From Marivita sp041725935 (GTDB lineage Bacteria > Pseudomonadota > Alphaproteobacteria > Rhodobacterales > Rhodobacteraceae): a stretch of DNA of 64,000 nucleotides. The notes beneath the pieces are model-generated. The model searched no databases. It was not told the origin of the DNA and worked only from the letters and a program-made list of their open reading frames with translations. Location: NCBI GenBank assembly GCA_041725935.1, contig JBGRQD010000012.1:1-64000 (forward strand). The letters are read 5' to 3'. The position numbers were made by a program, and so were the translations under genes. Positions 44,979 to 53,586 of the stretch are shown here, piece by piece (within the stretch, counting starts at the first letter, position 1; the number at the start of each line of letters is the position of its first letter).

Positions 44979-45063
44979 TGGAAAAGACTGAACGCCGAAA
45001 CGGGCTCGAAAAGGCCCGCCAAAATTATCGGCGAAGAAAACAACGTGTCACAGGGAGATACAG

Positions 45064-46731
45064 ATGACGCAAACCACCCAGACCGAAACACTGCACCCAG
45101 CGGCCAAGCTCTATGCCGACGAATTCAAGGCCGGTTTCATGGACCGCCGCGAATTCCTGACGCGGGCCACTGGACTTGGTGTCAGCGCGGCCGCCGCATA
45201 CGGCTTGATCGGCCTGTCGCAGCCTGCTCAGGCGCAGACAGCCGATATCCAGCAAGGAGGCACGCTGCGGATTCAGACATTGGTCAAGGCGATGAAAGAC
45301 CCGCGCGCCTATGACTGGTCCGAGATCGGCAACCAGTCGCGCGGCTTCCTAGAATATCTCGTGGAATACCAGAACGACGGATCGTTCCGCGGCATGCTTC
45401 TGGAAAGCTGGGAGGTCAGCGACGACGCGAAGACCTACACGCTCAACGTCCGGCCGGGTGTCACCTGGAACAATGGCGACGCCTTCACCGCCGAAGACGT
45501 TGCGCGCAACATCACCGGCTGGTGCGATTCAGCGATGGAGGGCAACTCCATGTCCGCGCGCATGGGCGGGCTGATCGACGCAGACACCGGCCAGGCCCGC
45601 GATGGGGCTATCGAAGTAGTGGACGATCTGACCGTGCGGCTGAACCTGTCGGCACCGGATATCGCGATTGTTGCCAACATGTCGGATTATCCCGCCGCTA
45701 TCGTCCACGCCAGCTATGATGGCGGCGATGTCTATGCGCATGGCATCGGCACCGGCCCTTTCCGCCCCGTCTCCATGGAAGTCGGTGTGAAAGCGGTCAT
45801 CGAACGCGCCACTGATCACACGTGGTGGGGCACCGAGGTTCTGGGTGGGCCTTACCTCGACCGGATCGAATTCATCGACTACGGCACCGACCCGGCCTCG
45901 TGGCTGGCGGCGGCTGAATCGGGCGAAGTCGACCTGCTTTATGAATCGGTCGGTGACTTCATCGACATCCTCGATGCGATCGGCTGGTCCAAGACCGAAA
46001 CCGTCACGGCGGCCACTCTTGTCCACCGCTTCAACCAGCAGACCGAAGTTGACGGCCGTGTGCCTTACGCCGACCGCAACGTGCGCGTCGCGCTGGCAAT
46101 GATGGTCGATAACGCGGTCTGCCTGGAGCTGGGCTACAATGGTCGCGGTCAGGTTGCCGAAAACCACCATGTCTGCCCGATCCATCCGGCCTATGCGGAT
46201 ATCGGCCCGGCACCGTTTGATCCGGCAGCGGGCAAGGCGATGCTCGACGGAACCGATTTCGCGGATTACGAGCACGAGCTGATCACGCTGGACGACGATT
46301 GGGAGCGCAACACCGGCGCGTCCGTGCGGGCGCAGATCGCGGATGCCGGCGTGAACATCAAGCACACGGTTCTGCCCGGATCGACCTTCTGGAACGACTG
46401 GACGAAATTCCCGTTCAGCGCGACCACATGGAACCACCGTCCGCTGGATGTACAGGTCCTGTCACTGGCCTACCGGTCCGGCGAGGCTTGGAACGAAAGC
46501 GGCTATGCCAACCCCGAGTTTGACGCGCTGATGGCGGACGCCCTGTCCATCGCCGATGCAGACAAGCGGCGCGAGGTGATGGCCAAGGTCGAACAGACCC
46601 TGCGGGATGACGGTGTGATGATCCAGCCGTTCTGGCGCTCGCTCTACAACCATCACAACGGCAACGTGGTGAACGCAGAGAAGCACCCGTCTCACGAGTT
46701 CCACCTCTACAAGTTCGGGTTCGCCGCCTGA
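45064..46731 (+). CDS. ABC transporter substrate-binding protein (SBP_bac_5 family), Tat-exported
   Basis: This 555-residue periplasmic binding protein has a Tat signal: DRREFLTRA (Arg28-Arg29) followed by a hydrophobic stretch and AQA just before residue 58. The mature part is of the oligopeptide/dipeptide-binding type (GTLRIQTLVKAMKDPRAYDW, VRPGVTWNNGDAFTAEDVARNI, and the carboxyl REVMAKVEQTLRDDGVMIQPFWRSLYNHH). The ribosome-binding site is AGGGAGA. It heads a four-gene importer operon. The shared operator motif with the carnitine operon suggests a carnitine-like ligand, but the family also takes peptides, opines and nickel. Confidence 0.9.
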   Translation: MTQTTQTETLHPAAKLYADEFKAGFMDRREFLTRATGLGVSAAAAYGLIGLSQPAQAQTADIQQGGTLRIQTLVKAMKDPRAYDWSEIGNQSRGFLEYLVEYQNDGSFRGMLLESWEVSDDAKTYTLNVRPGVTWNNGDAFTAEDVARNITGWCDSAMEGNSMSARMGGLIDADTGQARDGAIEVVDDLTVRLNLSAPDIAIVANMSDYPAAIVHASYDGGDVYAHGIGTGPFRPVSMEVGVKAVIERATDHTWWGTEVLGGPYLDRIEFIDYGTDPASWLAAAESGEVDLLYESVGDFIDILDAIGWSKTETVTAATLVHRFNQQTEVDGRVPYADRNVRVALAMMVDNAVCLELGYNGRGQVAENHHVCPIHPAYADIGPAPFDPAAGKAMLDGTDFADYEHELITLDDDWERNTGASVRAQIADAGVNIKHTVLPGSTFWNDWTKFPFSATTWNHRPLDVQVLSLAYRSGEAWNESGYANPEFDALMADALSIADADKRREVMAKVEQTLRDDGVMIQPFWRSLYNHHNGNVVNAEKHPSHEFHLYKFGFAA

Positions 46732-46746
46732 TCCCACGCTCTTGGC

Positions 46747-46777
46747 GCCCGCCCTCCTGTGATGCAGGGGAGCGGGC
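46747..46777 (+). promoter_or_regulatory. Intercistronic hairpin after the binding-protein gene
   Basis: GCCCGCCCTCCTG (46747-46759) pairs with CAGGGGAGCGGGC (46765-46777) with two mismatches, 15 bases past the binding-protein stop. No T-run follows. Such hairpins commonly stabilise the upstream binding-protein mRNA and lower permease expression in ABC operons. Confidence 0.5.
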
Positions 46778-46846
46778 TGCCACTGAGAAGACCCTACGCT
46801 CTGCGCGGCCAAGCCGCCCGGACATGATGAGGGAGACCTTTCTGAC

Positions 46847-47902
46847 ATGGCTTTGTTTCTGTTCCGACGTATCGGAACCATGATTTTGACAGCCCTTTGT
46901 TTGACGTTCATCGTTTTCTGGCTCACCAACCTCGCGCCCAACCTCGAAAAACTTGCCAAGAACCAAGGCAATGTCCGCATGACGGATGAACAGGTGGACA
47001 GCTTTCTGCAGGATCGTGGCTATTCCCAACCGCTGCCGCTCAAATATGCGCAATGGCTTGGCGTTGCCCCCGGATGGGTGATCGAAGGCCGCGACGGCAC
47101 GATAAGATCCCGCTGCAATGGTGTGCTTGAAAACGGTGTTGCCCCCGACGGCGCCCGCAGCTTCTGCGGTGTGCTTCAGGGGGATTGGGGCTATTCGACC
47201 GTGTTCCAGGACGGGGTCGGATCGATCATCGCCACGCGGCTTGGCCTGACGGGCAAGCTGATGTTCTGGGTCATGGTGGTGATGGTGCCCGGAGCGCTGA
47301 TCATCGGTGTGATGGCCGGGATGCGCGAGGGCAGCCGCACCGACCGGTCGCTGTCCACGGTCTCCATCATCACAACCGCGACACCGGAATACGTGTCCGG
47401 CGTTGTGTTCATCGCCGTCTTCGCCTCGACAGCGTTCGGGCTCAGGTGGTTCAACGGGTCGGCCACCAGCGCGATGGAAGATGCCACCTTTGCCAACTTT
47501 ACCCTGCCGGTGATGACCATCGCGTTGTACGGGATGGGCTATATCGCCCGCATGACCCGCGCCTCGATGGCCGAGGTGATGACCGCGCAATATATCCGCA
47601 CAGCGCGCCTGAAGGGTGTCAGCTTTCCCAACATCGTACTCAAACACGCGCTCCGCAACGCGCTGATTGCGCCGTTCACGGTGATCATGCTGCAATTCCC
47701 GTGGCTTCTGAACGGCGTCGTGATCGTCGAGACTCTCTTCAACTACAAGGGCTTCGGCTGGACGCTGGTGCAGGCGGCGGGCAACAATGACATCGAACTG
47801 CTGCTGGGCGTGTCGGTCGTGTCGGTCTTCGTGGTGCTGGTCACCCAGCTGATTTCGGACATCGGCTACGTGTATCTCAACCCGCGCATCAGCGTGTCCT
47901 GA
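46847..47902 (+). CDS. ABC transporter permease (DppB/OppB type)
   Basis: This 351-residue inner-membrane permease has a first helix (ILTALCLTFIVFWLTNLAPN), a periplasmic segment with GDWGYSTVF (the GDxGxS motif of DppB), and the binding-protein-dependent transport block TARLKGVSFPNIVLKHALRNALIAP (EAA loop). The extracytoplasmic segment between helices 1 and 2 is longer than usual and carries two cysteines (residues about 87 and 107) that could form a disulfide. It pairs with the following permease. Confidence 0.92.
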   Translation: MALFLFRRIGTMILTALCLTFIVFWLTNLAPNLEKLAKNQGNVRMTDEQVDSFLQDRGYSQPLPLKYAQWLGVAPGWVIEGRDGTIRSRCNGVLENGVAPDGARSFCGVLQGDWGYSTVFQDGVGSIIATRLGLTGKLMFWVMVVMVPGALIIGVMAGMREGSRTDRSLSTVSIITTATPEYVSGVVFIAVFASTAFGLRWFNGSATSAMEDATFANFTLPVMTIALYGMGYIARMTRASMAEVMTAQYIRTARLKGVSFPNIVLKHALRNALIAPFTVIMLQFPWLLNGVVIVETLFNYKGFGWTLVQAAGNNDIELLLGVSVVSVFVVLVTQLISDIGYVYLNPRISVS

Positions 47903-47919
47903 GCGGAAGGAATAGCAAC

Positions 47920-49113
47920 ATGGAACCGCTCAGCTGGTTTGAAATCATCACCCGAGTCCTGATCCAGTTCCTGCCGGTCTGGATCTGCCTCTTCGTCCTG
48001 TTCAGCGCCTCATTCGTCTACAAACGGCGACTGGGCCTCTATGGCAAGCTGTTCGACAGCACGATCGGCATGATCGGCTTTGCATTGGTGATGTTCTGGG
48101 TCTTCACCGGCGTTTTTGGCGCGATGGACCTGATCGTCACCCATGATCCGCTGTCCCAAGTGTCGAGCATGAAGAACAAGCCGCCCGGCACGCCGATCAT
48201 GGGCGCGGAAGAGGGCCAGTACCCCTATTACCTCTTTGGTGGCGACAACCTTGCCCGCGACGTGTTCAGCCGCATGGTCAAGGGCGCGTGGGTCGTGGTG
48301 CAGATCGCACCTCTGGCCACGCTTTTCGCCTTCATGGTCGGCATCACTCTGGGCCTGCCTGCGGGTTATTACGGCGGACGGCTCGATACGTTTCTCAGCT
48401 TTCTGGCGAACCTCATCCTCGCCTTCCCGGTGATCCTGCTGTTCTACCTGCTGGTCACGCCGGAAATCGTGGACACGGGCATCCCGAACTACATGGCGAT
48501 GGTGTTGTTCATCTTCCCCATCATCTTTGTCGGCGTGCTGCTCAACTCGCGCTATCGCACACAGCCTAAGGTCCGCACGCCGCTGCTGATCGGAGTGCTG
48601 GGTGTGATGGGCTGGCTTTACCTGTCGCTGATCTCGCAACCGGGCACGGCGCTGACGGTGCTGCCGGATGCCATCGACCTCTTCAACCTGCAGGGCGGCA
48701 TCCTCGTGGTGTTCGTGTCGGTGGTCTTCGTGAACTCGCCCACCGTCTTCCGGATTGTCCGGGGGCTGGCCATGGACATCAAGACCCGCGACTACGTCGC
48801 CGCCGCCCAGACACGCGGCGAGCGGCCATGGTACATCATGCTGTGGGAGATCCTGCCCAATGCGCGCGGCCCGCTGATCGTCGATTTCTGCCTGCGAATC
48901 GGCTACACGACAATCCTGCTGGGCACGCTTGGCTTTTTCGGTCTGGGCCTGCCACCGGAAAGCCCGGACTGGGGAACCACCATCAATGACGGGCGGCGGT
49001 TGTTGCAGATCTACCTGCACCCCGCCATGGTCCCTGCCTTTGCGCTTCTGAGCATGGTTCTGGGGTTGAATCTGCTGGCCGATGGCCTGCGGGAAGAAAG
49101 CCTGCGCGATTGA
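47920..49113 (+). CDS. ABC transporter permease (DppC/OppC type)
   Basis: This 397-residue second permease has GGDNLARDVFSRMVKGAWVVVQIAPL, the DppC-type entry to the transport domain, and an EAA loop AAQTRGERPWYIMLWEILPNARGPLIVDF, ending with GLNLLADGLREESLRD. Two amino-terminal helices (residues 15-70) precede the usual first helix, and another pair near 200-240 interrupts the domain, making it about 100 residues longer than DppC. It starts 18 bp after the first permease. Confidence 0.92.
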   Translation: MEPLSWFEIITRVLIQFLPVWICLFVLFSASFVYKRRLGLYGKLFDSTIGMIGFALVMFWVFTGVFGAMDLIVTHDPLSQVSSMKNKPPGTPIMGAEEGQYPYYLFGGDNLARDVFSRMVKGAWVVVQIAPLATLFAFMVGITLGLPAGYYGGRLDTFLSFLANLILAFPVILLFYLLVTPEIVDTGIPNYMAMVLFIFPIIFVGVLLNSRYRTQPKVRTPLLIGVLGVMGWLYLSLISQPGTALTVLPDAIDLFNLQGGILVVFVSVVFVNSPTVFRIVRGLAMDIKTRDYVAAAQTRGERPWYIMLWEILPNARGPLIVDFCLRIGYTTILLGTLGFFGLGLPPESPDWGTTINDGRRLLQIYLHPAMVPAFALLSMVLGLNLLADGLREESLRD

Positions 49114-49124
49114 CGACATCAGGA

Positions 49125-49174
49125 CTGGGGGGCCAGCCCCCCAGACCCCCCGAGATATTTGAAAACCAGAGAAG
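49125..49174. repeat. Hairpin plus CGAGATATTT element, copy 2
   Basis: The perfect hairpin CTGGGGGGC-CA-GCCCCCCAG (49125-49144) is followed by CGAGATATTTGAAAACCAGA (49151-49170) and GAAG. It sits between the second permease and the ATPase genes of one operon, so it is transcribed. Related copies are at 3207-3250 and 61276-61342. Confidence 0.75.
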
Positions 49175-49213
49175 CAGGGGACCTGCCCTGCCACCCCAAG
49201 CGGGAGAGACACG

Positions 49214-51298
49214 ATGACAGACAGTTATGACGGTCCGATCCTCGAGATCGACACGCTTTCAATCTCCTTTTTCACGCGGCTGCGCGAAATCCCGGCTGTG
49301 ATGGATTTCTCGGTCAAGGTGATGCCGGGCGAAGCGGTTGGTCTGGTCGGCGAATCCGGCTGCGGCAAATCCACGGTGGCATTGGGCGTGATGCAGGATC
49401 TGGGCAAGAACGGGCGCATCGTCGGTGGGTCGATCAAGTTCAAAGGCCGTGATCTGGGCGCAATGGGCCAGGACGAGCTGCGCAAAATCCGCGGGTCGGA
49501 AATTGCGATGATCTACCAGGAGCCGATGGCGTCCCTGAACCCGGCAATGAAGATCGGACGACAGTTGATGGAAGTGCCGATGATCCATCGCGGATCGTCG
49601 GAAAAAGAGGCCTATGACCGCGCGTTGCAAGTGGTCACGGATGTGAAGCTGCCCGACCCCAAGCGTATTCTGGACGCCTATCCGCACCAGCTTTCGGGCG
49701 GCCAGCAACAGCGCATCGTGATCGCCATGGCGCTGATGGCCGAGCCGTCGCTTCTGATCCTGGACGAGCCGACAACCGCTTTGGACGTGACGGTCGAGGC
49801 GGCGGTGGTCGAGCTGGTCAAGGAGCTTGGCAAGAAATACGGCACCTCGATGCTGTTCATCAGCCACAACCTTGGTTTGGTGCTGGAGACCTGCGACCGC
49901 ATCTGCGTGATGTATTCCGGCGAGGCGGTGGAGCGCGGGTCGATCACGGACGTGTTTGACGAGATGCAGCACCCCTACACGCAGGCGCTGTTCCGGTCGA
50001 TCCCGTTGCCGGGGGCTGACAAGAACGCGCGGCCCTTGCGCGCCATCCCCGGTAACTTCCCCCTGCCCCATGAGCGCCCGCCGGGCTGCAATTTCGGGCC
50101 GCGCTGCGATTACTTCGAGGCCGGGCGCTGCGATGCGCAGGATATCAAGATGTTCGACGTGCCGGGCAATGAGCGTCACGCCACGCGATGCCTGCGGTTC
50201 AAAGAGATCGATTGGCAAGCCCCGATGGAAGCCGGCGACACGACGCAGAAATCCGAACCCGGCCGGGTCATTCTCAAGATGGACGATCTCAAGAAGCATT
50301 ACGAGGTCGCGGCCAACGCACTTTTCGGGAAACGGGGCGACACCAAGGTGGTCAAGGCCAACGAGACCCTGAGTTTCGAGGCGCGCGAATCCGAGACCTT
50401 GGCCATTGTCGGCGAATCCGGTTGCGGCAAATCCACCTTCGCCAAGGTTCTGATGGGTCTGGAGACCGCGACGGACGGCCAGATCCTGCTCGACAACCGC
50501 AATATCGAGTCGACGCCGATCGAGAAGCGCGACACGCAGACCATCGCGGATGTGCAGATGGTGTTCCAGAACCCGTTTGACACGCTCAACCCGTCAATGA
50601 CCGTGGGGCGGCAGATCATCCGCGCGCTCGAAGTGTTCGGGATCGGCACCAATGATGCCGAGCGGCGTGAGCGCATGTTGCAACTGCTCGATCTGGTCAA
50701 ACTGCCGCGTGAATTCGGCGACCGGATGCCGCGCCAGTTGTCAGGCGGTCAAAAGCAGCGCGTCGGCATCGCGCGGGCCTTTGCCGGGAATGCGCGTATC
50801 GTCGTGGCGGATGAGCCGGTCTCGGCGCTCGACGTGTCGGTGCAGGCGGCGGTGACGGACCTGCTGATGGAGATCCAGCGCGAACAGAAGACGACGCTTC
50901 TGTTCATCAGCCACGACCTGAGCATCGTGCGCTATTTGTCAGACCGCGTCATGGTGATGTATCTGGGCCACGTGGTGGAACTGGGCACCACCGATCAGGT
51001 GTTCTCGCCACCCTATCACCCCTACACAGAGGCACTTCTGTCTGCAGTGCCGATTGCAGATACGCGGGTGACCAAGAAGCATATCGTGTTGGAGGGGGAT
51101 ATTCCGTCCGCGATGAATCCGCCGCCCGGCTGCCCGTTCCAGACACGGTGTCGCTGGAAATCGCAGGTGCCCGGCAATCTGTGCGAGATCGAAGTCCCAC
51201 CGATGCGGCAGTTCGGAGACGGGCATCAGGTGAAATGTCACCTAAGCGATGCGGATTTCGACAGCATGGAACCGGTCATCCAGATCGCGGCGGAATGA
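49214..51298 (+). CDS. ABC transporter ATP-binding protein, DppD-DppF fusion
   Basis: This 694-residue protein carries both ATPase halves of the importer in one chain. Domain 1 has GESGCGKSTVALGV near residue 44, the signature LSGGQQQRIVIAMAL and LLILDEPTTALD. Domain 2 has GESGCGKSTFAKVL near 400, LSGGQKQRVGIARAF and ADEPVSALD. Each domain ends in an oligopeptide-type carboxyl motif with clustered cysteines (PPGCNFGPRCDYF; PPGCPFQTRCRWK), which in relatives can bind an iron-sulfur cluster. It completes the operon; GGGAGAGACACG precedes the ATG. Confidence 0.94.
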   Translation: MTDSYDGPILEIDTLSISFFTRLREIPAVMDFSVKVMPGEAVGLVGESGCGKSTVALGVMQDLGKNGRIVGGSIKFKGRDLGAMGQDELRKIRGSEIAMIYQEPMASLNPAMKIGRQLMEVPMIHRGSSEKEAYDRALQVVTDVKLPDPKRILDAYPHQLSGGQQQRIVIAMALMAEPSLLILDEPTTALDVTVEAAVVELVKELGKKYGTSMLFISHNLGLVLETCDRICVMYSGEAVERGSITDVFDEMQHPYTQALFRSIPLPGADKNARPLRAIPGNFPLPHERPPGCNFGPRCDYFEAGRCDAQDIKMFDVPGNERHATRCLRFKEIDWQAPMEAGDTTQKSEPGRVILKMDDLKKHYEVAANALFGKRGDTKVVKANETLSFEARESETLAIVGESGCGKSTFAKVLMGLETATDGQILLDNRNIESTPIEKRDTQTIADVQMVFQNPFDTLNPSMTVGRQIIRALEVFGIGTNDAERRERMLQLLDLVKLPREFGDRMPRQLSGGQKQRVGIARAFAGNARIVVADEPVSALDVSVQAAVTDLLMEIQREQKTTLLFISHDLSIVRYLSDRVMVMYLGHVVELGTTDQVFSPPYHPYTEALLSAVPIADTRVTKKHIVLEGDIPSAMNPPPGCPFQTRCRWKSQVPGNLCEIEVPPMRQFGDGHQVKCHLSDADFDSMEPVIQIAAE

Positions 51299-51332
51299 AC
51301 CACCGCGACTGTTGATGAGGCTCTGGCCAAAC

Positions 51333-51521
51333 TCAGTTGGTCAGGAAGTCCTGGGCCGTCAGTACAGCAGCACCCGTCGCCGTGGTCACCTCTTGGGTAT
51401 TGTCCGCGAGTGCGGCATATGTCAGCACCGCCATGCCCACAACTGCGGCGGTCAGCACCACCCAATCAACGGTCACAGCGCCAGACTCGTCTGCAGTAAA
51501 GCTTTTGAATACCTTGATCAT
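51333..51521 (-). CDS. Small Flp-pilin-like protein
   Basis: This 62-residue protein has the layout of a type IVb Flp pilin: a short charged leader (MIKVFKSFTADESGAVTVDW) and a hydrophobic helix VVLTAAVVGMAVLTYAAL (residues 21-38), followed by a Thr/Ala-rich tail ending FLTN. The phrase GAVTVDWVVLTAAVVG is common to Roseobacter-clade small pilin-like proteins. The canonical G/XXXXEY prepilin cleavage site is not clear, so true pilin function is uncertain. No tad genes are adjacent. GGAGAG lies before the ATG at 51521; upstream in-frame codons are not plausible coding. Confidence 0.7.
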   Translation of the reverse strand: MIKVFKSFTADESGAVTVDWVVLTAAVVGMAVLTYAALADNTQEVTTATGAAVLTAQDFLTN

Positions 51522-51759
51522 GCCACTCTCCAATATCCGGGCCTGGGTCACCTTGTCCCACGTCGGGATCGGGATGGTGGCAGGCTCGGGTACAACTCCA
51601 CGGTTTCTGACGTTGTTCTGCATCCGGAATGGGGCAGGAGTTTGACCGGAATAAAGCAGTTTTGGAATCAAACGTGGGCAGATATTGGCAGGTGAGGTCT
51701 TCCAGACGTCACTGTTGAACCAGGGCGACAACGCGCTTCAAGTCATTGAAGCAAAAGAT

Positions 51760-52377
51760 TTACCGTCCCCAGATGACTTTCACGTAATTGCGGGTTTCGC
51801 GAAACGGTGGGATGCCCTTGTGCTTGATCACCGCACCCGGGCCGGCATTGTAGGCCGCAAGCGCAAGCGGCCACTGGCCGAACCTGGCGTATTGTTCCTT
51901 GAGATAGCGCGCACCGCCGTCAAGATTCTGGGCCGGGTCGTTGGGATCGACCCGCAGGTCCGCCGCAGTGCCCGGCATCAGCTGCGCCAGACCGATTGCG
52001 CCTTTGTGGGAACGGGCGTTGGGGTTGAAGTTGCTTTCCTGCTGGACCAGCCGCAGGAACAGGTCTTCCGGGATCCCGTGGCGCCGCGCCGCATCGCGTG
52101 CCATGCCGGCATAAACTCCGGAGTACCGGCCGCGGTATTGAGGAACCGGCCCCTCTTCGCCAGCGTCGCCCCATTTGGACGGGGTGACCACCTTGGGTGG
52201 CTGCAAACGGACCGAACTCTTGTATTGCTGCGCAGCGCGCGAATCCAACACCTTGGTTTTGCTCGAAAAGAGCGCGACACGGCTCTTGGTGGAGACCACC
52301 TCGGCACTGACAGCGCCTGCACTCATCATCGCGACCACACACACAGCCGCAATAAATCCCTGTCTTGATGTTCGCAT
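51760..52377 (-). CDS. Lytic transglycosylase (SLT domain)
   Basis: This 205-residue exported murein hydrolase has a signal peptide (MRTSRQGFIAAVCVVAMMSAGAVSA) and a carboxyl SLT domain. Its features are LRLVQQESNFNPNARSHKGAIGLAQLMPGTA with the catalytic Glu114, then NLDGGARYLKEQYARFGQWPLALAAYNAGPGAV. It should cleave peptidoglycan glycan strands to give 1,6-anhydro-muropeptides. It diverges from ssb; the 178-bp gap holds both promoters. Confidence 0.92.
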   Translation of the reverse strand: MRTSRQGFIAAVCVVAMMSAGAVSAEVVSTKSRVALFSSKTKVLDSRAAQQYKSSVRLQPPKVVTPSKWGDAGEEGPVPQYRGRYSGVYAGMARDAARRHGIPEDLFLRLVQQESNFNPNARSHKGAIGLAQLMPGTAADLRVDPNDPAQNLDGGARYLKEQYARFGQWPLALAAYNAGPGAVIKHKGIPPFRETRNYVKVIWGR

Positions 52378-52555
52378 GAACGCTCATGTCCCAGATTGAG
52401 ATTTTGCGGATGTATACCCCGGAATTCGTATTCACACCAGCCTTGGTTGGTCATCATTTCTTAACCACAACCTGATGGTATTTGCCCGGCGCGCTGATGT
52501 AGGGTTGTGCAAACGGCGCGACGCGTCGCAGATTCGAACTCAAGATGGGGGAAAC

Positions 52556-53065
52556 ATGGCCGGTTCAGTCAACAAGGTCATCATCGTCGGCAACCTCGGC
52601 CGCGATCCGGAAATGCGTACATTCCAGAATGGGGGCAAGGTCTGCAACCTGCGGATCGCCACGTCCGAGAACTGGAAAGACCGCAACACCGGCGAACGCA
52701 AGGAGCGCACCGAGTGGCACAGCGTGGCGATTTTTTCCGAACCGCTGGCGCGCATCGCCGAACAATATCTGAAGAAGGGCTCCAAGGTGTATATCGAGGG
52801 ACAGCTGGAAACCCGCAAATGGCAGGACCAGTCCGGTCAGGATCGCTACTCGACCGAAGTTGTGCTGCGTCCCTATCGCGGTGAACTGACCCTGCTCGAC
52901 AGCCGCGATGGCGGTGGTGGCGGATATGGCGGCAGCAGCGGCGGCAATGACGGTGGTTACGACCGCGATTACGGTGGTGGCGGAGATTACGGCGGCTCCA
53001 GCGGTGGCGGCGGTGGCCCTGCCCGCGCACCGTCCCGCGACATCGACGACGAAATCCCGTTCTGA
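52556..53065 (+). CDS. ssb: Single-stranded DNA-binding protein
   Basis: This 169-residue protein has an OB fold (NKVIIVGNLGRDPEMRTFQNGGKVCNLRIATSENWKDRNTGERKERTEWH in order, residues 5-55), a Gly/Ser-rich flexible linker (about 118-158) and the acidic tip DIDDEIPF that recruits partner proteins. The start MAGSVNK at 52556 fits the family and follows GGGGGAAAC; upstream codons to 52475 are not conserved-looking. Its original downstream terminator has been split by the insertion sequence. Confidence 0.96.
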   Translation: MAGSVNKVIIVGNLGRDPEMRTFQNGGKVCNLRIATSENWKDRNTGERKERTEWHSVAIFSEPLARIAEQYLKKGSKVYIEGQLETRKWQDQSGQDRYSTEVVLRPYRGELTLLDSRDGGGGGYGGSSGGNDGGYDRDYGGGGDYGGSSGGGGGPARAPSRDIDDEIPF

Positions 53066-53249
53066 CGAAAAGGCACCCGGTGAGGCCAGCCCCTGACGCT
53101 AAATGTTGGCGCGAGCGGTTTTGGAGGTAGGTGAGTCATTCCTATCTCCTGACCATCAGAGGTCGCATCAAGCTGCGCTCAATGACTGCTCAAGACCACT
53201 GCGGCGGAAGCGTCGCAGAACCAACCACTGGAGAAGATTCAGTCTTCAA

Positions 53250-53285
53250 AAGAAGAAGGGCGCTACCGCGGGAACGGTAGCGCCC
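53250..53285 (-). terminator. Hairpin terminator inside the insertion sequence
   Basis: An 11-bp perfect stem (GGGCGCTACCG 53258-53268 with CGGTAGCGCCC 53275-53285) is followed on the minus strand by TTCTTCTTTT. It stands just past the possible 33-residue frame at 53290-53391 and could also end the transposase transcript or block readthrough from ssb. Confidence 0.65.
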
Positions 53286-53289
53286 TTTG

Positions 53290-53391
53290 TCATCTGTCTT
53301 TAAGGGACATCAGACGGTGGCTTGCCTGCATCAAAACGACGACGTGCATCACGCCGCGAATGATGTCGACCAGCATCAGTAGGTCTTCCAT
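53290..53391 (-). CDS. Possible 33-residue hydrophobic peptide within the insertion sequence
   Basis: A 34-codon frame starts at an ATG with AAAGGAG seven bases upstream and ends five bases before a strong hairpin. The peptide MEDLLMLVDIIRGVMHVVVL continues with MQASHRLMSLKDR: amphipathic or hydrophobic in the first 21 residues, basic at the end. Start signal, frame and terminator fit a small expressed gene, perhaps a membrane-active peptide. I do not recognise it. Chance cannot be excluded at this length. Confidence 0.35.
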   Translation of the reverse strand: MEDLLMLVDIIRGVMHVVVLMQASHRLMSLKDR

Positions 53392-53586
53392 CACGCACTC
53401 CTTTCCGCAGGCTCAGGCACGAGATTCGAGGAACTCACCTCTCGTCTTCGGCCCCTCGCCTCAAAGGACAGAGTTGCATCGACAGAATCGACACGGATCG
53501 ATCTCGGCGAGTTTGAGCCCGCTGAGTCCCCGACTGCTCGAAGGGGTGTTGGGGATATGCGTCCATCGAGGAGTTCTAAAAAATCC

